Source: Mammaliicoccus vitulinus | Lineage (GTDB): Bacteria; Bacillota; Bacilli; Staphylococcales; Staphylococcaceae | Direction of reading: 5' to 3' | Assembly: GCF_029024305.1 (NCBI RefSeq) | Contig: NZ_CP118974.1 | Location: forward strand, 744,001-808,000 | DNA length: 64,000 nucleotides | In this document: piece by piece, positions 43,262 to 53,029 of the stretch | Layout: every line of letters begins with the position of its first letter | Position numbering within the stretch: the stretch's first letter is position 1 | Translations under genes and position numbers: made by a program | The notes under the pieces: model-generated | Seen by the model: only the letters and a program-made list of their open reading frames with translations | Database searches by the model: none | Told to the model about the DNA's origin: nothing

Positions 43262-44032
43262 TTAAGAATACATGTGGATAATTGTATGATAAATGAGATG
43301 AGAAATTTGAGACTGCTTTTCTATTTGCTCATTTAATTGATCTTTAAACACGATTTGTCCTAAAACTACAATGCCATTCATACCCATATGTGCGATCATA
43401 GGTACGATGATTCTCTTAGTTAATACATATAGTCCACTAAACACAGTTCCCATAACGACATATATTAAAGTATGTGCAGGATCTGAATGTGCTAATGAAA
43501 AGACAAACGAACTAACTAACACTGCGATGATGAAACTTAACCATTTAGGTGCCTTAACCATATTGTATATTTCACCAAAAATTAATTTACGGAATATTAA
43601 TTCCTCAAGAATAGGTCCAGCTAACACTATATAAATAATGAGTATATGTGATTCTTGTGCTATTTTCATGAGGTTTTGTGTATTACCACTTTCCATAGGC
43701 TGATTAAGAATATAAGTATTCACAAGTGCAGCGATAACTTGACCAAACATTGCTAGAAAAATTCCGGCTATACACCAAAAAATGACATATACCCAAGGTT
43801 CTTTAGTTTGCTTTTCAAGACGTGTTGGATTTTTAATATTTGAGTTCATGTACCATAATAATAAAACAGAAATGATTGCCGTTGTTGCCATCCAAGTTAA
43901 ACTGATTTCTAATCTTGTGATTTTAGATAAATCAGAATCGGCATATAAACTATTTGGTATAATTGCAATCGTTTGTACAACGCCAAATAGTAGTAGTGTA
44001 GCAATATTAACGGTTAATCGATTAAATTGCAT
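43262..44032 (-). CDS. mroQ: CPBP family intramembrane glutamic protease (MroQ/YdiL-like)
   Basis: 256 residues, several membrane helices. The three Abi/CPBP motifs are present: EELIFRKLIFG (EExxxR), FSLAHSDP (FxxxH) and HMGMNG (HxxxN). In S. aureus the gene at this place next to groESL is MroQ, needed for AgrD maturation; in B. subtilis it is ydiL. No agr gene is near here, so the substrate is open. I use the ATG ending at 44032 (MQFNRL) after GGAGG; the ORF upstream covers the ribosome site. It diverges from groES. Confidence 0.85.
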   Translation of the reverse strand: MQFNRLTVNIATLLLFGVVQTIAIIPNSLYADSDLSKITRLEISLTWMATTAIISVLLLWYMNSNIKNPTRLEKQTKEPWVYVIFWCIAGIFLAMFGQVIAALVNTYILNQPMESGNTQNLMKIAQESHILIIYIVLAGPILEELIFRKLIFGEIYNMVKAPKWLSFIIAVLVSSFVFSLAHSDPAHTLIYVVMGTVFSGLYVLTKRIIVPMIAHMGMNGIVVLGQIVFKDQLNEQIEKQSQISHLIYHTIIHMYS

Positions 44033-44117
44033 TTTCAATTCCTCCAAAAATAAACATGTACATATTGTACCTTATTTAGCATAAAAAGAGAAAAATTTAA
44101 GTTATATTACTTGTAAT

Positions 44118-44134
44118 TTTGACCAAATTTGATT
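44118..44134. promoter_or_regulatory. CtsR-like operator ahead of groES
   Basis: The complement of TTTGACCAAATTTGATT reads AATCAAATTTGGTCAAA, two mismatches from the CtsR consensus RGTCAAANANRGTCAAA. Dual CtsR and HrcA control of groESL is known in S. aureus. Confidence 0.7.
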
Positions 44135-44149
44135 ATTATAAAATTGTGG

Positions 44150-44176
44150 TTAGCACTTAAGTATAAAGAGTGCTAA
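44150..44176. promoter_or_regulatory. CIRCE element (HrcA operator)
   Basis: TTAGCACTT-N9-GAGTGCTAA, one mismatch from the CIRCE consensus. It lies 29 bases before the groES start, where HrcA represses groESL. Confidence 0.93.
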
Positions 44177-44205
44177 TATTAATAGCGCCAAGGAGGATTT
44201 TATAA

Positions 44206-44493
44206 ATGTTAAAACCATTGGGAGATAGAATTATTATCGAGAAAACAGAAAAAGAACAAACTACAGCTAGCGGGATTGTGTTAACAGATTCTGCTAAAGA
44301 ACAGTCAAACGAAGGTAAAGTTGTAGCTGTTGGACCAGGTAAGCGTTTAGAAGACGGTACAAGACTTTCTGTAGATGTTGCTGTAGGAGATCAAGTTGTA
44401 TATCAACAATATGCAGGAACAGAAGTTAAACGTGATAAAGAGACATATATTATCCTTTCAGAAGATGATATTTTAGCAGTAATTGAACAATAA
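44206..44493 (+). CDS. groES: co-chaperonin GroES
   Basis: 95 residues. Lid of the GroEL chamber. Begins [26 protein letters not shown], containing the mobile loop, and ends [17 protein letters not shown] precedes the ATG. It is 40 bases ahead of groEL, with CIRCE and a CtsR-like site upstream, so it is heat-inducible. Start and length are as in other Firmicutes. Confidence 0.97.
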   Translation: MLKPLGDRIIIEKTEKEQTTASGIVLTDSAKEQSNEGKVVAVGPGKRLEDGTRLSVDVAVGDQVVYQQYAGTEVKRDKETYIILSEDDILAVIEQ

Positions 44494-44533
44494 ATTTAGA
44501 TTTGTTGATGATATATTATGGAGGTATTTATAA

Positions 44534-46159
<1,626 letters not shown>

Positions 46160-46208
46160 TAGATTCGTAAATAAAAGAGAGTGAGATATTAAAACTCATT
46201 CTTAAAAT

Positions 46209-46252
46209 AAAAGATCTCCTCTTAGGCTAAAGCCTAGTGAGGAGATTTTTTT
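46209..46252 (+). terminator. terminator after groEL
   Basis: AAAGATCTCCTC pairs with GAGGAGATTTTT, with inner TTAGGC/GCCTA. Same family of terminator stems as at 37822 and 43164. Confidence 0.88.
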
Positions 46253-46315
46253 ATATTTTAACATCGTGGAGAATATTCATTTTTATAATATTTTTTCTTT
46301 TAAGTACATGTTGTA

Positions 46316-46472
46316 TGTTGCAAGACTGGTTAAACAAGCAACATAGAACGTCTGAATGTTGCAAGACTGACTAAACAAGCAACATAGAAGTTCTGAATGT
46401 TGCAAGACTGGTTAAACAAGCAACATAGAACGTCTGAATGTTGCAAGACTAACTAAACAAGCAACATAGAAG
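46316..46472. repeat. 41-bp tandem hairpin array, four copies
   Basis: Units start at 46316, 46357, 46398 and 46439. Each has TGTTGC...GCAACA arms around AAGACTnnnTAAACAA and a tail AGAANNTCTGAA. Copies 1 and 3 share the variant ACTGGT / AACGTC, while copies 2 and 4 differ, so the array may have grown by doubling an 82-bp pair. It lies between groEL and a GNAT gene, in a 380-base gap with no other gene. Confidence 0.92.
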
Positions 46473-46542
46473 CACTTTATATTCATGATATATGATGAAT
46501 TTATGATAAAATAGACATAATTTGTAATAAAGGGGAATAAGT

Positions 46543-47106
46543 ATGATTAGACCTGCTCAAAAGCATGATGCAAAAAAGTTAAGTGAGTTAATGTATATTA
46601 TTTGGCATGATATGGAATTACCTATCGTTGTTAATAATGATAAAGATACTGTATTAAAAGTTATTGAACAAAGTATGGTTGAGGGTAATTATAGAAATCA
46701 TTTCAAACATATTCATATATTTGAAGTTGAAGGTGAATTGGCTGGATTTATTAATTGTTATGCTGGTGATGATGAACTCCAACTTGAAAAGAATTGGCAT
46801 GATATTCAATTTGATCAATCTTTCATATTAGAGGGTACACCTTTATCTGAACAAGAAGCGGAAAGTGGCGATCTGTATATTGAATCTATTGCAGTATTTT
46901 CGAAATTTAGAGGGAGAGGCATTGCATCTAAATTGATAGATTATACTTTTGATCATGCAAAATCATTAGGCTTTAATCAAGTTTCTTTAAACTGTGAAGT
47001 GGATAATGAAGGGGCGATGAAATTATATCAAAAGCTTGGTTTTGAACCTTCACATGATAAAGTTTTAAGTGGTCACGATTATAAATATATGGTTAAAGCT
47101 GTATAA
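46543..47106 (+). CDS. GNAT family N-acetyltransferase
   Basis: 187 residues. Begins MIRPAQKHDAKKLSELMYIIWHDM; the acetyl-CoA binding motif is about 120-140 (IESIAVFSKFRGRGIASKLI), followed by VSLNCEVDNEGAMKLYQKLGFEP. The substrate is unknown. It is a single gene between the 41-bp array and a bidirectional terminator it shares with ogt. Conserved in staphylococci near groESL as I recall, but I cannot name it. Confidence 0.82.
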   Translation: MIRPAQKHDAKKLSELMYIIWHDMELPIVVNNDKDTVLKVIEQSMVEGNYRNHFKHIHIFEVEGELAGFINCYAGDDELQLEKNWHDIQFDQSFILEGTPLSEQEAESGDLYIESIAVFSKFRGRGIASKLIDYTFDHAKSLGFNQVSLNCEVDNEGAMKLYQKLGFEPSHDKVLSGHDYKYMVKAV

Positions 47107-47116
47107 TATAGGCAAT

Positions 47117-47157
47117 AAAACAACACGCGATGTTAAATACATTGCGTGTTGTTTTTA
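47117..47157. terminator. bidirectional terminator between GNAT and ogt
   Basis: AAAACAACACGC pairs with GCGTGTTGTTTT. It overlaps the last 25 bases of ogt, so the stop codon of that gene is in the hairpin. Confidence 0.88.
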
Positions 47158-47657
47158 TTGTTTTCTATTTCAAGCAGTAATTCTTTTCTTTCTATACCAC
47201 TTGAATAACCTCCTATTGAACCATCTGCTGCTATGACTCTATGACAAGGCACAAGTATGGTTAGAAAGTTTCTACCATTTGCATTTGCTACTGCACGAAA
47301 TGCAGTTGGTTGTCCTATATTTTCAGCAAGTTGTTTATAAGATATTGTTTCTCCATAAGGAATTTCACATAGTGCGCGCCATACTTTTTGTTGGAATGGG
47401 GTACCGAAATTGAACATTATCGGCGTTGAAAAAGAGTTTAACTTTCCGTTGAAATATTTATTTAATTCTAGTTCAAGGTTATCTAAAATGTCATTGCTAG
47501 TTAAAAGAATTTCAGTGTTAAGTTGTTGTTTAACAATTTGTAACTCATCTTTAATAGTAGGTTTATTAATAAAATGTAGCATTAATAAATGCGTTTCGTT
47601 AGCAATTGCTAACATATCTCCAGCTTTTGTTTGTATAACTTTTTGATATAGGGTCAT
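47133..47657 (-). CDS. ogt: methylated-DNA--[protein]-cysteine S-methyltransferase
   Basis: 174 residues. Suicide repair protein that takes the methyl group of O6-methylguanine. The acceptor cysteine is in VPCHRVI (about residue 140), with the helix-turn-helix in GETISYKQLAENIGQPTAFRAVA and GGYSSGIERKELLLEIE at the end. The ATG at 47657 follows AGGAGTG; an in-frame GTG three codons upstream overlaps that site. The 3' end reaches into a shared terminator. Confidence 0.9.
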   Translation of the reverse strand: MTLYQKVIQTKAGDMLAIANETHLLMLHFINKPTIKDELQIVKQQLNTEILLTSNDILDNLELELNKYFNGKLNSFSTPIMFNFGTPFQQKVWRALCEIPYGETISYKQLAENIGQPTAFRAVANANGRNFLTILVPCHRVIAADGSIGGYSSGIERKELLLEIENNKNNTQCI

Positions 47658-47775
47658 GTTTATCACTCCTATCGAAATTTTAACATATTAAATCCGTATT
47701 GACTTTATAACTTCAAGTGATATTATAATTATAAAATAGATTGGAATAATCGGGAATAAGAAGGGACAAATTAAT

Positions 47776-48582
47776 ATGAAGAAAAATATATTATTATTAT
47801 TGACGCTAGTCTTATCGATTGTGTTAGCAGCATGTGGGAATGAGGATAAAGATAAAAAAGAAATAACTGTAGCCACTTCTCCAGGACCTTATAGTGAATT
47901 GTTCTTAAAAGGGATTAAACCTGAATTAGAAGATAAAGGATATACGGTAAAAGATAAAGACTTCACTGAGTTATTACAAGCTGATGTTGCATTACAAGAA
48001 GGTAGTGTAGATGTGAATGTTGATCAGCATAAGGCATACATGGATACTTTTAATAAGGAAAGAGATGCAAAATTAACGAACATCACTAAAATTCCAACGG
48101 TACCAGCTCAAATTTTCTCAAATAAAAACAAAGACATTAAAAGCATTAAATCTGGAGATACAATAGCAATACCACAAGATCCTTCTAATACTGCGAGAGC
48201 ATATAGATTATTAGAAAAAGCAGGTTGGATTAAATTAGATGCGGATAAAGATGATATTACAATTACTAAAAAAGATATTTCTGAAAATCCAAAAAACTTA
48301 AAAATAAAAACAATGGATTTAGCAAATATACCTAGAATTTTAGACGAAGTAGATTATGCGGTAATACCAGGTTCAATTGTTTATGCTTCAAAAGTAGATC
48401 CATCTAAAGGATTATTAAAAGAAGATTTAGTAGATGACTTATACCTACAAGTAGTCGTGAATGTTGAGAATAAAGATGAGCAATGGGTAAAAGATATTAA
48501 AGAAGCATATCAATCAGAAAGATTTAAAAAAGTATTAGATAAAGAAAATAAAGATGATTATTGGAAAATACCTAAACAATAA
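47776..48582 (+). CDS. MetQ/NlpA-family substrate-binding lipoprotein
   Basis: 268 residues. Lipoprotein signal peptide with lipobox LAAC (Cys about residue 20), then a NlpA-type binding domain (TVATSPGPYSELFLKGIKPELEDKGY, NVDQHKAYMD, IPQDPSNTARAYRLL). Members bind methionine or other ligands for a MetNI-type ABC transporter. No ATPase or permease gene is adjacent, so this is an orphan binding protein here. No SAM riboswitch or T-box is visible in the short leader. Confidence 0.85.
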   Translation: MKKNILLLLTLVLSIVLAACGNEDKDKKEITVATSPGPYSELFLKGIKPELEDKGYTVKDKDFTELLQADVALQEGSVDVNVDQHKAYMDTFNKERDAKLTNITKIPTVPAQIFSNKNKDIKSIKSGDTIAIPQDPSNTARAYRLLEKAGWIKLDADKDDITITKKDISENPKNLKIKTMDLANIPRILDEVDYAVIPGSIVYASKVDPSKGLLKEDLVDDLYLQVVVNVENKDEQWVKDIKEAYQSERFKKVLDKENKDDYWKIPKQ

Positions 48583-48615
48583 AACGTAAACGCAATAAAG
48601 TGAAATATTAATAAA

Positions 48616-48653
48616 ATAAGCTGAAATCGAATATATTCGATTTCAGCTTATTT
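48616..48653. terminator. bidirectional terminator after the MetQ-like gene
   Basis: AATAAGCTGAAATCGA pairs with TCGATTTCAGCTTATT across ATATAT. The stop codon of the converging small gene lies within the 3' arm (48648-48650). Confidence 0.9.
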
Positions 48654-48824
48654 CTTTTTATTTGCTTTTTTACGGTCACTGTTACGATTTATAAAGGCTG
48701 CAATTAAAAATAAAATTGAGGCTAAAGTAAATTGAATACCGGGTTGACCACTAATTTGGAGACCTAAGCCGATTATTAAAGAGGCTATAGCTAATCCTAC
48801 TAGTGCTTTTGTAATTGTAGACAT
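48648..48824 (-). CDS. small two-helix membrane protein, hypothetical
   Basis: 58 residues starting MSTITKALVGLAIASLIIG, with two hydrophobic segments (about 7-22 and 31-45, FTLASILFLIAAFI) and a basic tail (RKKANKKK). The ribosome site AAGGAG is at the usual distance from the ATG. It is too short for many ORF cut-offs, but coding-like in composition. Function unknown. It converges on the MetQ-like gene. Confidence 0.72.
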   Translation of the reverse strand: MSTITKALVGLAIASLIIGLGLQISGQPGIQFTLASILFLIAAFINRNSDRKKANKKK

Positions 48825-48989
48825 AATATATACTCCTTTTCTTAAATTTTATTATATCAATTTTATATTGTAATCCAAAATAATGAGTCTATATGAAAAT
48901 AAATGATGAAATTAAGTAAACACACTTTTAATTTTCATAATTCTCGTCTAGTATAGAAGTATCATAACAATGAAAGAGGATGACTTTCT

Positions 48990-50273
48990 ATGAACCCACT
49001 AGCTTTAGAATTAAATGAACAATTGAAAAAAGAATATCCAGTACTATTAGATATGCTTTCTGATTTAGGTAAATCAATTTATTATCCAAAAGGTATTTTA
49101 TCACAATCTGGGGAAGCAAAAGGCACTAAATATAATGCTACTATTGGTATGGCTACAACAGATGAAGGTATTATGTATACAGATGCATTATATAACCAGT
49201 TTGGAGATCAAGATCCAAGTGATATTTTCCCATACTCTCCGCCTCAAGGTGACGAGCGTTTACGTACGCTTTGGGAAAAGAAAATTTTAAATGATAATCC
49301 GGATTTGAGTGCTCATAATATTTCTAAACCAGTTGTAACGAATGCTTTGACACATGGTTTATCATTAGCTGGAGACTTATTTGTGGATGCGCAAGATACA
49401 ATTTTGTTACCTGAACATAATTGGGGTAACTATAAATTAGCATTCGGTGTAAGACACAGTGCTAACATAGAAACTTATCAAGCTTTTAAAGAAGATGGAA
49501 GCTTTACATTAGAATATTTCAAACGTGCGCTAGAGAATTATAATAAAGAAAAAGTCGTATTAGTATTGAATTTCCCTAATAATCCAACAGGTTATACACC
49601 AGTTGTTGAAGAAGTAGAGGAAATGGTTGAAGCGATTAAAAATTTAGCTGACAAAGGCACACAAGTTATCACTTTAGTAGATGATGCTTATTATGGATTG
49701 TTCTTTGAAGATGTTTATAAACAATCTGTGTTTACAGCATTAACAGAGCTAGACCATGACCATGTTATGCCAGTTAAAATTGATGGCGCGACTAAAGAGT
49801 ATTTTGCTTGGGGATTCCGCGTAGGATTTTTAACATTTGGAAGCAAGAACGAGACAGTGAAAGATGTCTTAGTAGCTAAATTAAAAGGATTAATTAGAAG
49901 TAATTTATCTAGTTGTTCATTACCTAGCCAAACTGCGATTATTCATGCAATGGAAGATCCTTCATTCCAATCACAAGTAGATCAAAATATTAATATTTTG
50001 AAAGAGAGATATGAAGTAACGAAAGAAGTTGCATATCGTGATGAGTATAAAGAACTATGGACACCTTACGCATTTAATTCAGGTTACTTTATGGCTATAA
50101 AAGTAAACGATGTAGATCCAGAAGAATTGAGATTACATTTAATTAATAAATATAGTATTGGCATTATTGCTTTAAACAAAACAGATATCCGTATTGCATT
50201 TAGTTGTATTGAAAAAAGAGATATCGAACATGTATTTGAATCGATTGCAGATGCAATTAAAGACTTAAAATAA
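48990..50273 (+). CDS. class I/II (aspartate-type) PLP-dependent aminotransferase
   Basis: 427 residues. Fold type I aminotransferase: NFPNNPTGYTP, VDDAYYGLFFED (cofactor Asp and Tyr) and the probable PLP lysine in DGATKEYFAWGFRVGF. The N-terminus (MNPLALELNEQLKKEYP) is that of a staphylococcal family often labelled only aminotransferase class I/II; I cannot assign a substrate. Own terminator at 50280. It precedes the Pmt-like operon but is separated from it. Confidence 0.85.
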   Translation: MNPLALELNEQLKKEYPVLLDMLSDLGKSIYYPKGILSQSGEAKGTKYNATIGMATTDEGIMYTDALYNQFGDQDPSDIFPYSPPQGDERLRTLWEKKILNDNPDLSAHNISKPVVTNALTHGLSLAGDLFVDAQDTILLPEHNWGNYKLAFGVRHSANIETYQAFKEDGSFTLEYFKRALENYNKEKVVLVLNFPNNPTGYTPVVEEVEEMVEAIKNLADKGTQVITLVDDAYYGLFFEDVYKQSVFTALTELDHDHVMPVKIDGATKEYFAWGFRVGFLTFGSKNETVKDVLVAKLKGLIRSNLSSCSLPSQTAIIHAMEDPSFQSQVDQNINILKERYEVTKEVAYRDEYKELWTPYAFNSGYFMAIKVNDVDPEELRLHLINKYSIGIIALNKTDIRIAFSCIEKRDIEHVFESIADAIKDLK

Positions 50274-50279
50274 TCATTA

Positions 50280-50324
50280 AAATAGAGTGTATATAACATA
50301 ACGTTATATACACTCTATTTTTTT
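50280..50324 (+). terminator. terminator after the aminotransferase
   Basis: AATAGAGTGTATATAAC pairs with GTTATATACACTCTATT across ATAAC, then T7. It falls just before the Pmt-like promoter. Confidence 0.9.
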
Positions 50325-50376
50325 ATGTTTACAAACATTGTTATATCAATGTTAAATGGGTATTTTAATTGGTTTA

Positions 50377-50405
50377 TTGACAACTGTGTATATAGTGTAT
50401 ATACT
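50377..50405 (+). promoter_or_regulatory. promoter and operator of the Pmt-like operon
   Basis: TTGACA (50377-50382), 17 bases, TATACT (50400-50405). The 17-base palindrome GTATATA-GTG-TATATAC (50388-50404) fills the spacer, a likely binding site for the GntR-type repressor encoded next. An outer pair GTGTATA (50386-50392) and TATACAC (50409-50415) also exists. Confidence 0.78.
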
Positions 50406-50438
50406 GTTTATACACACATTGAAAGAGGGAGGTTTAAC

Positions 50439-50816
50439 ATGAAGATTCTTTTACAAAATAATAGCAATCGGCCAATATATGAGCAAATTAAAGAACAAAT
50501 TAAAGCTCATATCCTTCAAGGTAAGATAGAACCTGGTGCTTCATTGCCTTCCATGAGAGAGCTAGCAAGCGATTTAGGGGTAAGTTTAATTACGACTAAA
50601 CGAGCTTATGTTGATTTAGAACAAGAACAATTCGTCACAACGATTAGAGGAAAAGGGACGTTTGTTAAATCACAAGATCCATCTATTATGAAAGAAAAGC
50701 AGTTCATCGTTATTGAAGATTTAGCTAAAGAGTTAACTAAACAAGCTAAATTGATAGGAATGGATGCTAAAGAAATAAATGAAATCATTACTTTGATTTA
50801 TGAGGAAGGTGAATAA
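50439..50816 (+). CDS. pmtR: GntR/YtrA-family repressor of the Pmt-like operon
   Basis: 125 residues. Winged helix at about 10-75 (IYEQIKEQIKAHILQGKIEPGASLPSMRELASDLGVS) followed by a short C-terminal helix, the compact YtrA type. S. aureus PmtR (126 residues) controls the phenol-soluble modulin exporter. I start at the ATG at 50439 after GGGAGG; sequence upstream in frame is promoter. Its palindromic operator is at 50388-50404. It ends 1 base before the next gene's ATG. Confidence 0.85.
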   Translation: MKILLQNNSNRPIYEQIKEQIKAHILQGKIEPGASLPSMRELASDLGVSLITTKRAYVDLEQEQFVTTIRGKGTFVKSQDPSIMKEKQFIVIEDLAKELTKQAKLIGMDAKEINEIITLIYEEGE

Positions 50817-50817
50817 A

Positions 50818-51693
50818 ATGGATAATGCAATAGACGTTAAAAATTTAAAGTATCGTACTAAAAATCTAAACCTAGAAGATGTTAGTTTCGAAGTAAAAAA
50901 AGGTTATGTTACGGGCTTTATAGGTGCTAATGGTTCTGGTAAGACTACGACAATTCGCATTCTAATGGGCTTACTTAAAGAACAAAGTGGCGATTTAAAA
51001 ATACTCGGAGAACATTTAGCAGCTAATCCAGTTGAAATTAAAAACAAAATTGGTTTTGTCTACTCCGAACTATATATGTATGAAAATTGGAACATCAAAA
51101 CAATAGAATCAGTCGTAAGTAAATATTATAAAAATTGGGATCATGAAAAATTTAAAAATTACATTCATCAATTTCAATTATCTTATAAACAAAAGATTAA
51201 ACAATTTTCTACAGGAATGAAGATGAAACTTTCTTTAGCTATTGCATTAAGTCATCATGCAGAACTGTATATATTAGACGAACCAACGTCAGGATTAGAT
51301 CCAGTAGTTAGAAATGAAGTTCTAGAAATTTTACAAAAAGAATTAATTAATGAAGAAAAAACAATCTTTTTCTCAACACATATTATTTCAGATTTAGAAA
51401 AAATTGCTGATTATATTGTTTACTTAAAAAACGGTTCAATCGTTATTAATGAAAGTGTAGAATATCTAACGGAAAATTATAAAATTGTTAAAGGTGACCA
51501 ATCTATACTAGATGATGAATTAAGGGAATTGTTAATAAGTGTAAAAGAAACGAAAACTGGCTTTTCAGGATTAACGAAAGAAAGCTCAGTATTTGTTGAA
51601 TTATTTGGAAATGAAATTGTTGTCGAAACACCTTCTATTGAAGATATCATGGTGAGGATTGAAAAAGACCAATTCGACAAGGAAGTGGTTTAA
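50818..51693 (+). CDS. pmtA: Pmt-like ABC transporter ATPase 1
   Basis: 291 residues. Walker A GANGSGKTTT, signature FSTGMKMKLSLAIALSHH, Walker B YILDEPTSGLD. Fits the PmtA ATPase by order. The ATG at 50818 follows AGGAAGGTG, which is the end of pmtR, so the genes are coupled. The gene's stop is immediately followed by the next ATG. In S. aureus the Pmt system exports phenol-soluble modulins; the substrate here is inferred. Confidence 0.83.
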   Translation: MDNAIDVKNLKYRTKNLNLEDVSFEVKKGYVTGFIGANGSGKTTTIRILMGLLKEQSGDLKILGEHLAANPVEIKNKIGFVYSELYMYENWNIKTIESVVSKYYKNWDHEKFKNYIHQFQLSYKQKIKQFSTGMKMKLSLAIALSHHAELYILDEPTSGLDPVVRNEVLEILQKELINEEKTIFFSTHIISDLEKIADYIVYLKNGSIVINESVEYLTENYKIVKGDQSILDDELRELLISVKETKTGFSGLTKESSVFVELFGNEIVVETPSIEDIMVRIEKDQFDKEVV

Positions 51694-52350
51694 ATGAAAG
51701 CAATTTTTTATCGGAATTTTCAGTATGAAAAAGGATACTACTTATTATATTTAACGTGTTTTATATTGACAACCTTTGCTAATTTTACAATTTCATATGA
51801 AAGTGCTGCAATTTTAAATTTTGTTCCTATATATTTTGTTGCAATTGTTTCAGTTCACTGTATTAATCAAGCAATATTATTAAATAAACAAAGCAGCCAA
51901 ATTTTTTATAATAGTTTGCCAGTTTCTAAAATCGACATCGTAAAAGCACATTATTTATACAATTTAATGCTGACGGTCATTTCCTTTATAATGATCATTA
52001 TTATAGCAATATTTAAACACGATACAATATTTTTACAAGCTGCGATATTTATTGTAGCTACTAATCTGTTTACATTAAGCATTGTATATCCAGTGGTTAC
52101 TCATATTAATAATAATCAATTAGGCGCATGGATATTAATAGCTATGTACGGCATGTTTACAATGTTATATTTTGGTGTTTATTCGAATCGTTCATATCCA
52201 TTTTCAGACGTTTTAGGTTGGAAAATATTTTTATATTTCACACCATCAATATTATTCACGTTTGCTGTGATTACTTGGATTATTCAGTTCAACAAAGCTA
52301 TCCATAAAGCGAAGCAAGACAATGTCACGATTTATGGAGGTATATCATGA
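51694..52350 (+). CDS. pmtB: Pmt-like ABC transporter membrane protein
   Basis: 218 residues with about six membrane helices. It starts MKAIFYRNFQYEKGYYLLYL and belongs to the ABC-2 type. It resembles the next gene at the start (MKAI-YRN) and in the internal SLPV...HYL segment, so the two look like duplicates. One of them should be PmtB; the other is additional to the four-gene S. aureus transporter. Which one corresponds to PmtB cannot be decided by eye. Confidence 0.72.
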   Translation: MKAIFYRNFQYEKGYYLLYLTCFILTTFANFTISYESAAILNFVPIYFVAIVSVHCINQAILLNKQSSQIFYNSLPVSKIDIVKAHYLYNLMLTVISFIMIIIIAIFKHDTIFLQAAIFIVATNLFTLSIVYPVVTHINNNQLGAWILIAMYGMFTMLYFGVYSNRSYPFSDVLGWKIFLYFTPSILFTFAVITWIIQFNKAIHKAKQDNVTIYGGIS

Positions 52351-53012
52351 AAGCAATATTATATCGAAACTTAATTTTATTAAAACCATACTTATATACA
52401 TTATTAGTCATTATTTTAATGTCATCGGTGTTAATTGTACTGCCAATGGAGAACTTTTTTAAAATCGCTATTTTAAGTATGTTAGTATTGACCCTTCATA
52501 TTGTTTTCTTAGTTTCATCTTATTATCTTTTTATAAGGATTAATAAGAATCATTCAGAGTATACATTTTTAAGTTTACCTGTAAAACAGTCAACGGTGAT
52601 CAACACACATTATTTAACGGCATTAATATTAATTTTATTAATACAAATTGCGCTAGGACTATTATCGGCAATCGCTTTATTATTTAAAGGAAGCGGAATA
52701 GAACTAACGTATGATGTTTATGGTATGTCTTTTAATATCGCAAGTAATTTGTTAACGATTAGTTTGATATTACCATTTGGAGAATATAAAAGATTGCTGA
52801 GAATTCCACTTATATTTTGGATGATTATAGTAGGTGCTATTATTCCAAATTTAGTTCAATATATCGATTATGTATTGAGTTGGTTCTCAATTCATACAAC
52901 AGTATTTGCAAAACATGATATGGCGATTTATTTAAGTTTCTCTATTATTTTGTTTATAGTGGCTTATGTAATAGCAATTAGAAAAGCTCAAAAAAATACG
53001 ATTACAATTTAA
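52347..53012 (+). CDS. second ABC-2-type membrane protein of the Pmt-like operon
   Basis: 221 residues with about six membrane helices. It begins MKAILYRNLILLKPYLY, overlaps the preceding gene by 4 bases (ATGA), and carries the same SLPV-x-HYL landmark near residue 80. As I recall, S. aureus pmtABCD has only two membrane components (PmtB, PmtD), so this is an extra subunit unless a similar gene exists in other sciuri-group species. Paralogy is inferred from the short matching segments only. Confidence 0.7.
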   Translation: MKAILYRNLILLKPYLYTLLVIILMSSVLIVLPMENFFKIAILSMLVLTLHIVFLVSSYYLFIRINKNHSEYTFLSLPVKQSTVINTHYLTALILILLIQIALGLLSAIALLFKGSGIELTYDVYGMSFNIASNLLTISLILPFGEYKRLLRIPLIFWMIIVGAIIPNLVQYIDYVLSWFSIHTTVFAKHDMAIYLSFSIILFIVAYVIAIRKAQKNTITI

Positions 53013-53029
53013 AAAAGAGGTGAAGCATT

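Noticed and set aside
46316..46472. CRISPR array as an explanation of the 41-bp repeats.
   Set aside because: The repeats abut without unique spacers, there are only four, and no cas gene lies nearby.
47690..47775. SAM riboswitch or methionine T-box ahead of the MetQ-like gene.
   Set aside because: The gap is under 120 bases and has no terminator or conserved core; only an ordinary promoter (TTGACT, TATAAT with 19-base spacing) is seen.
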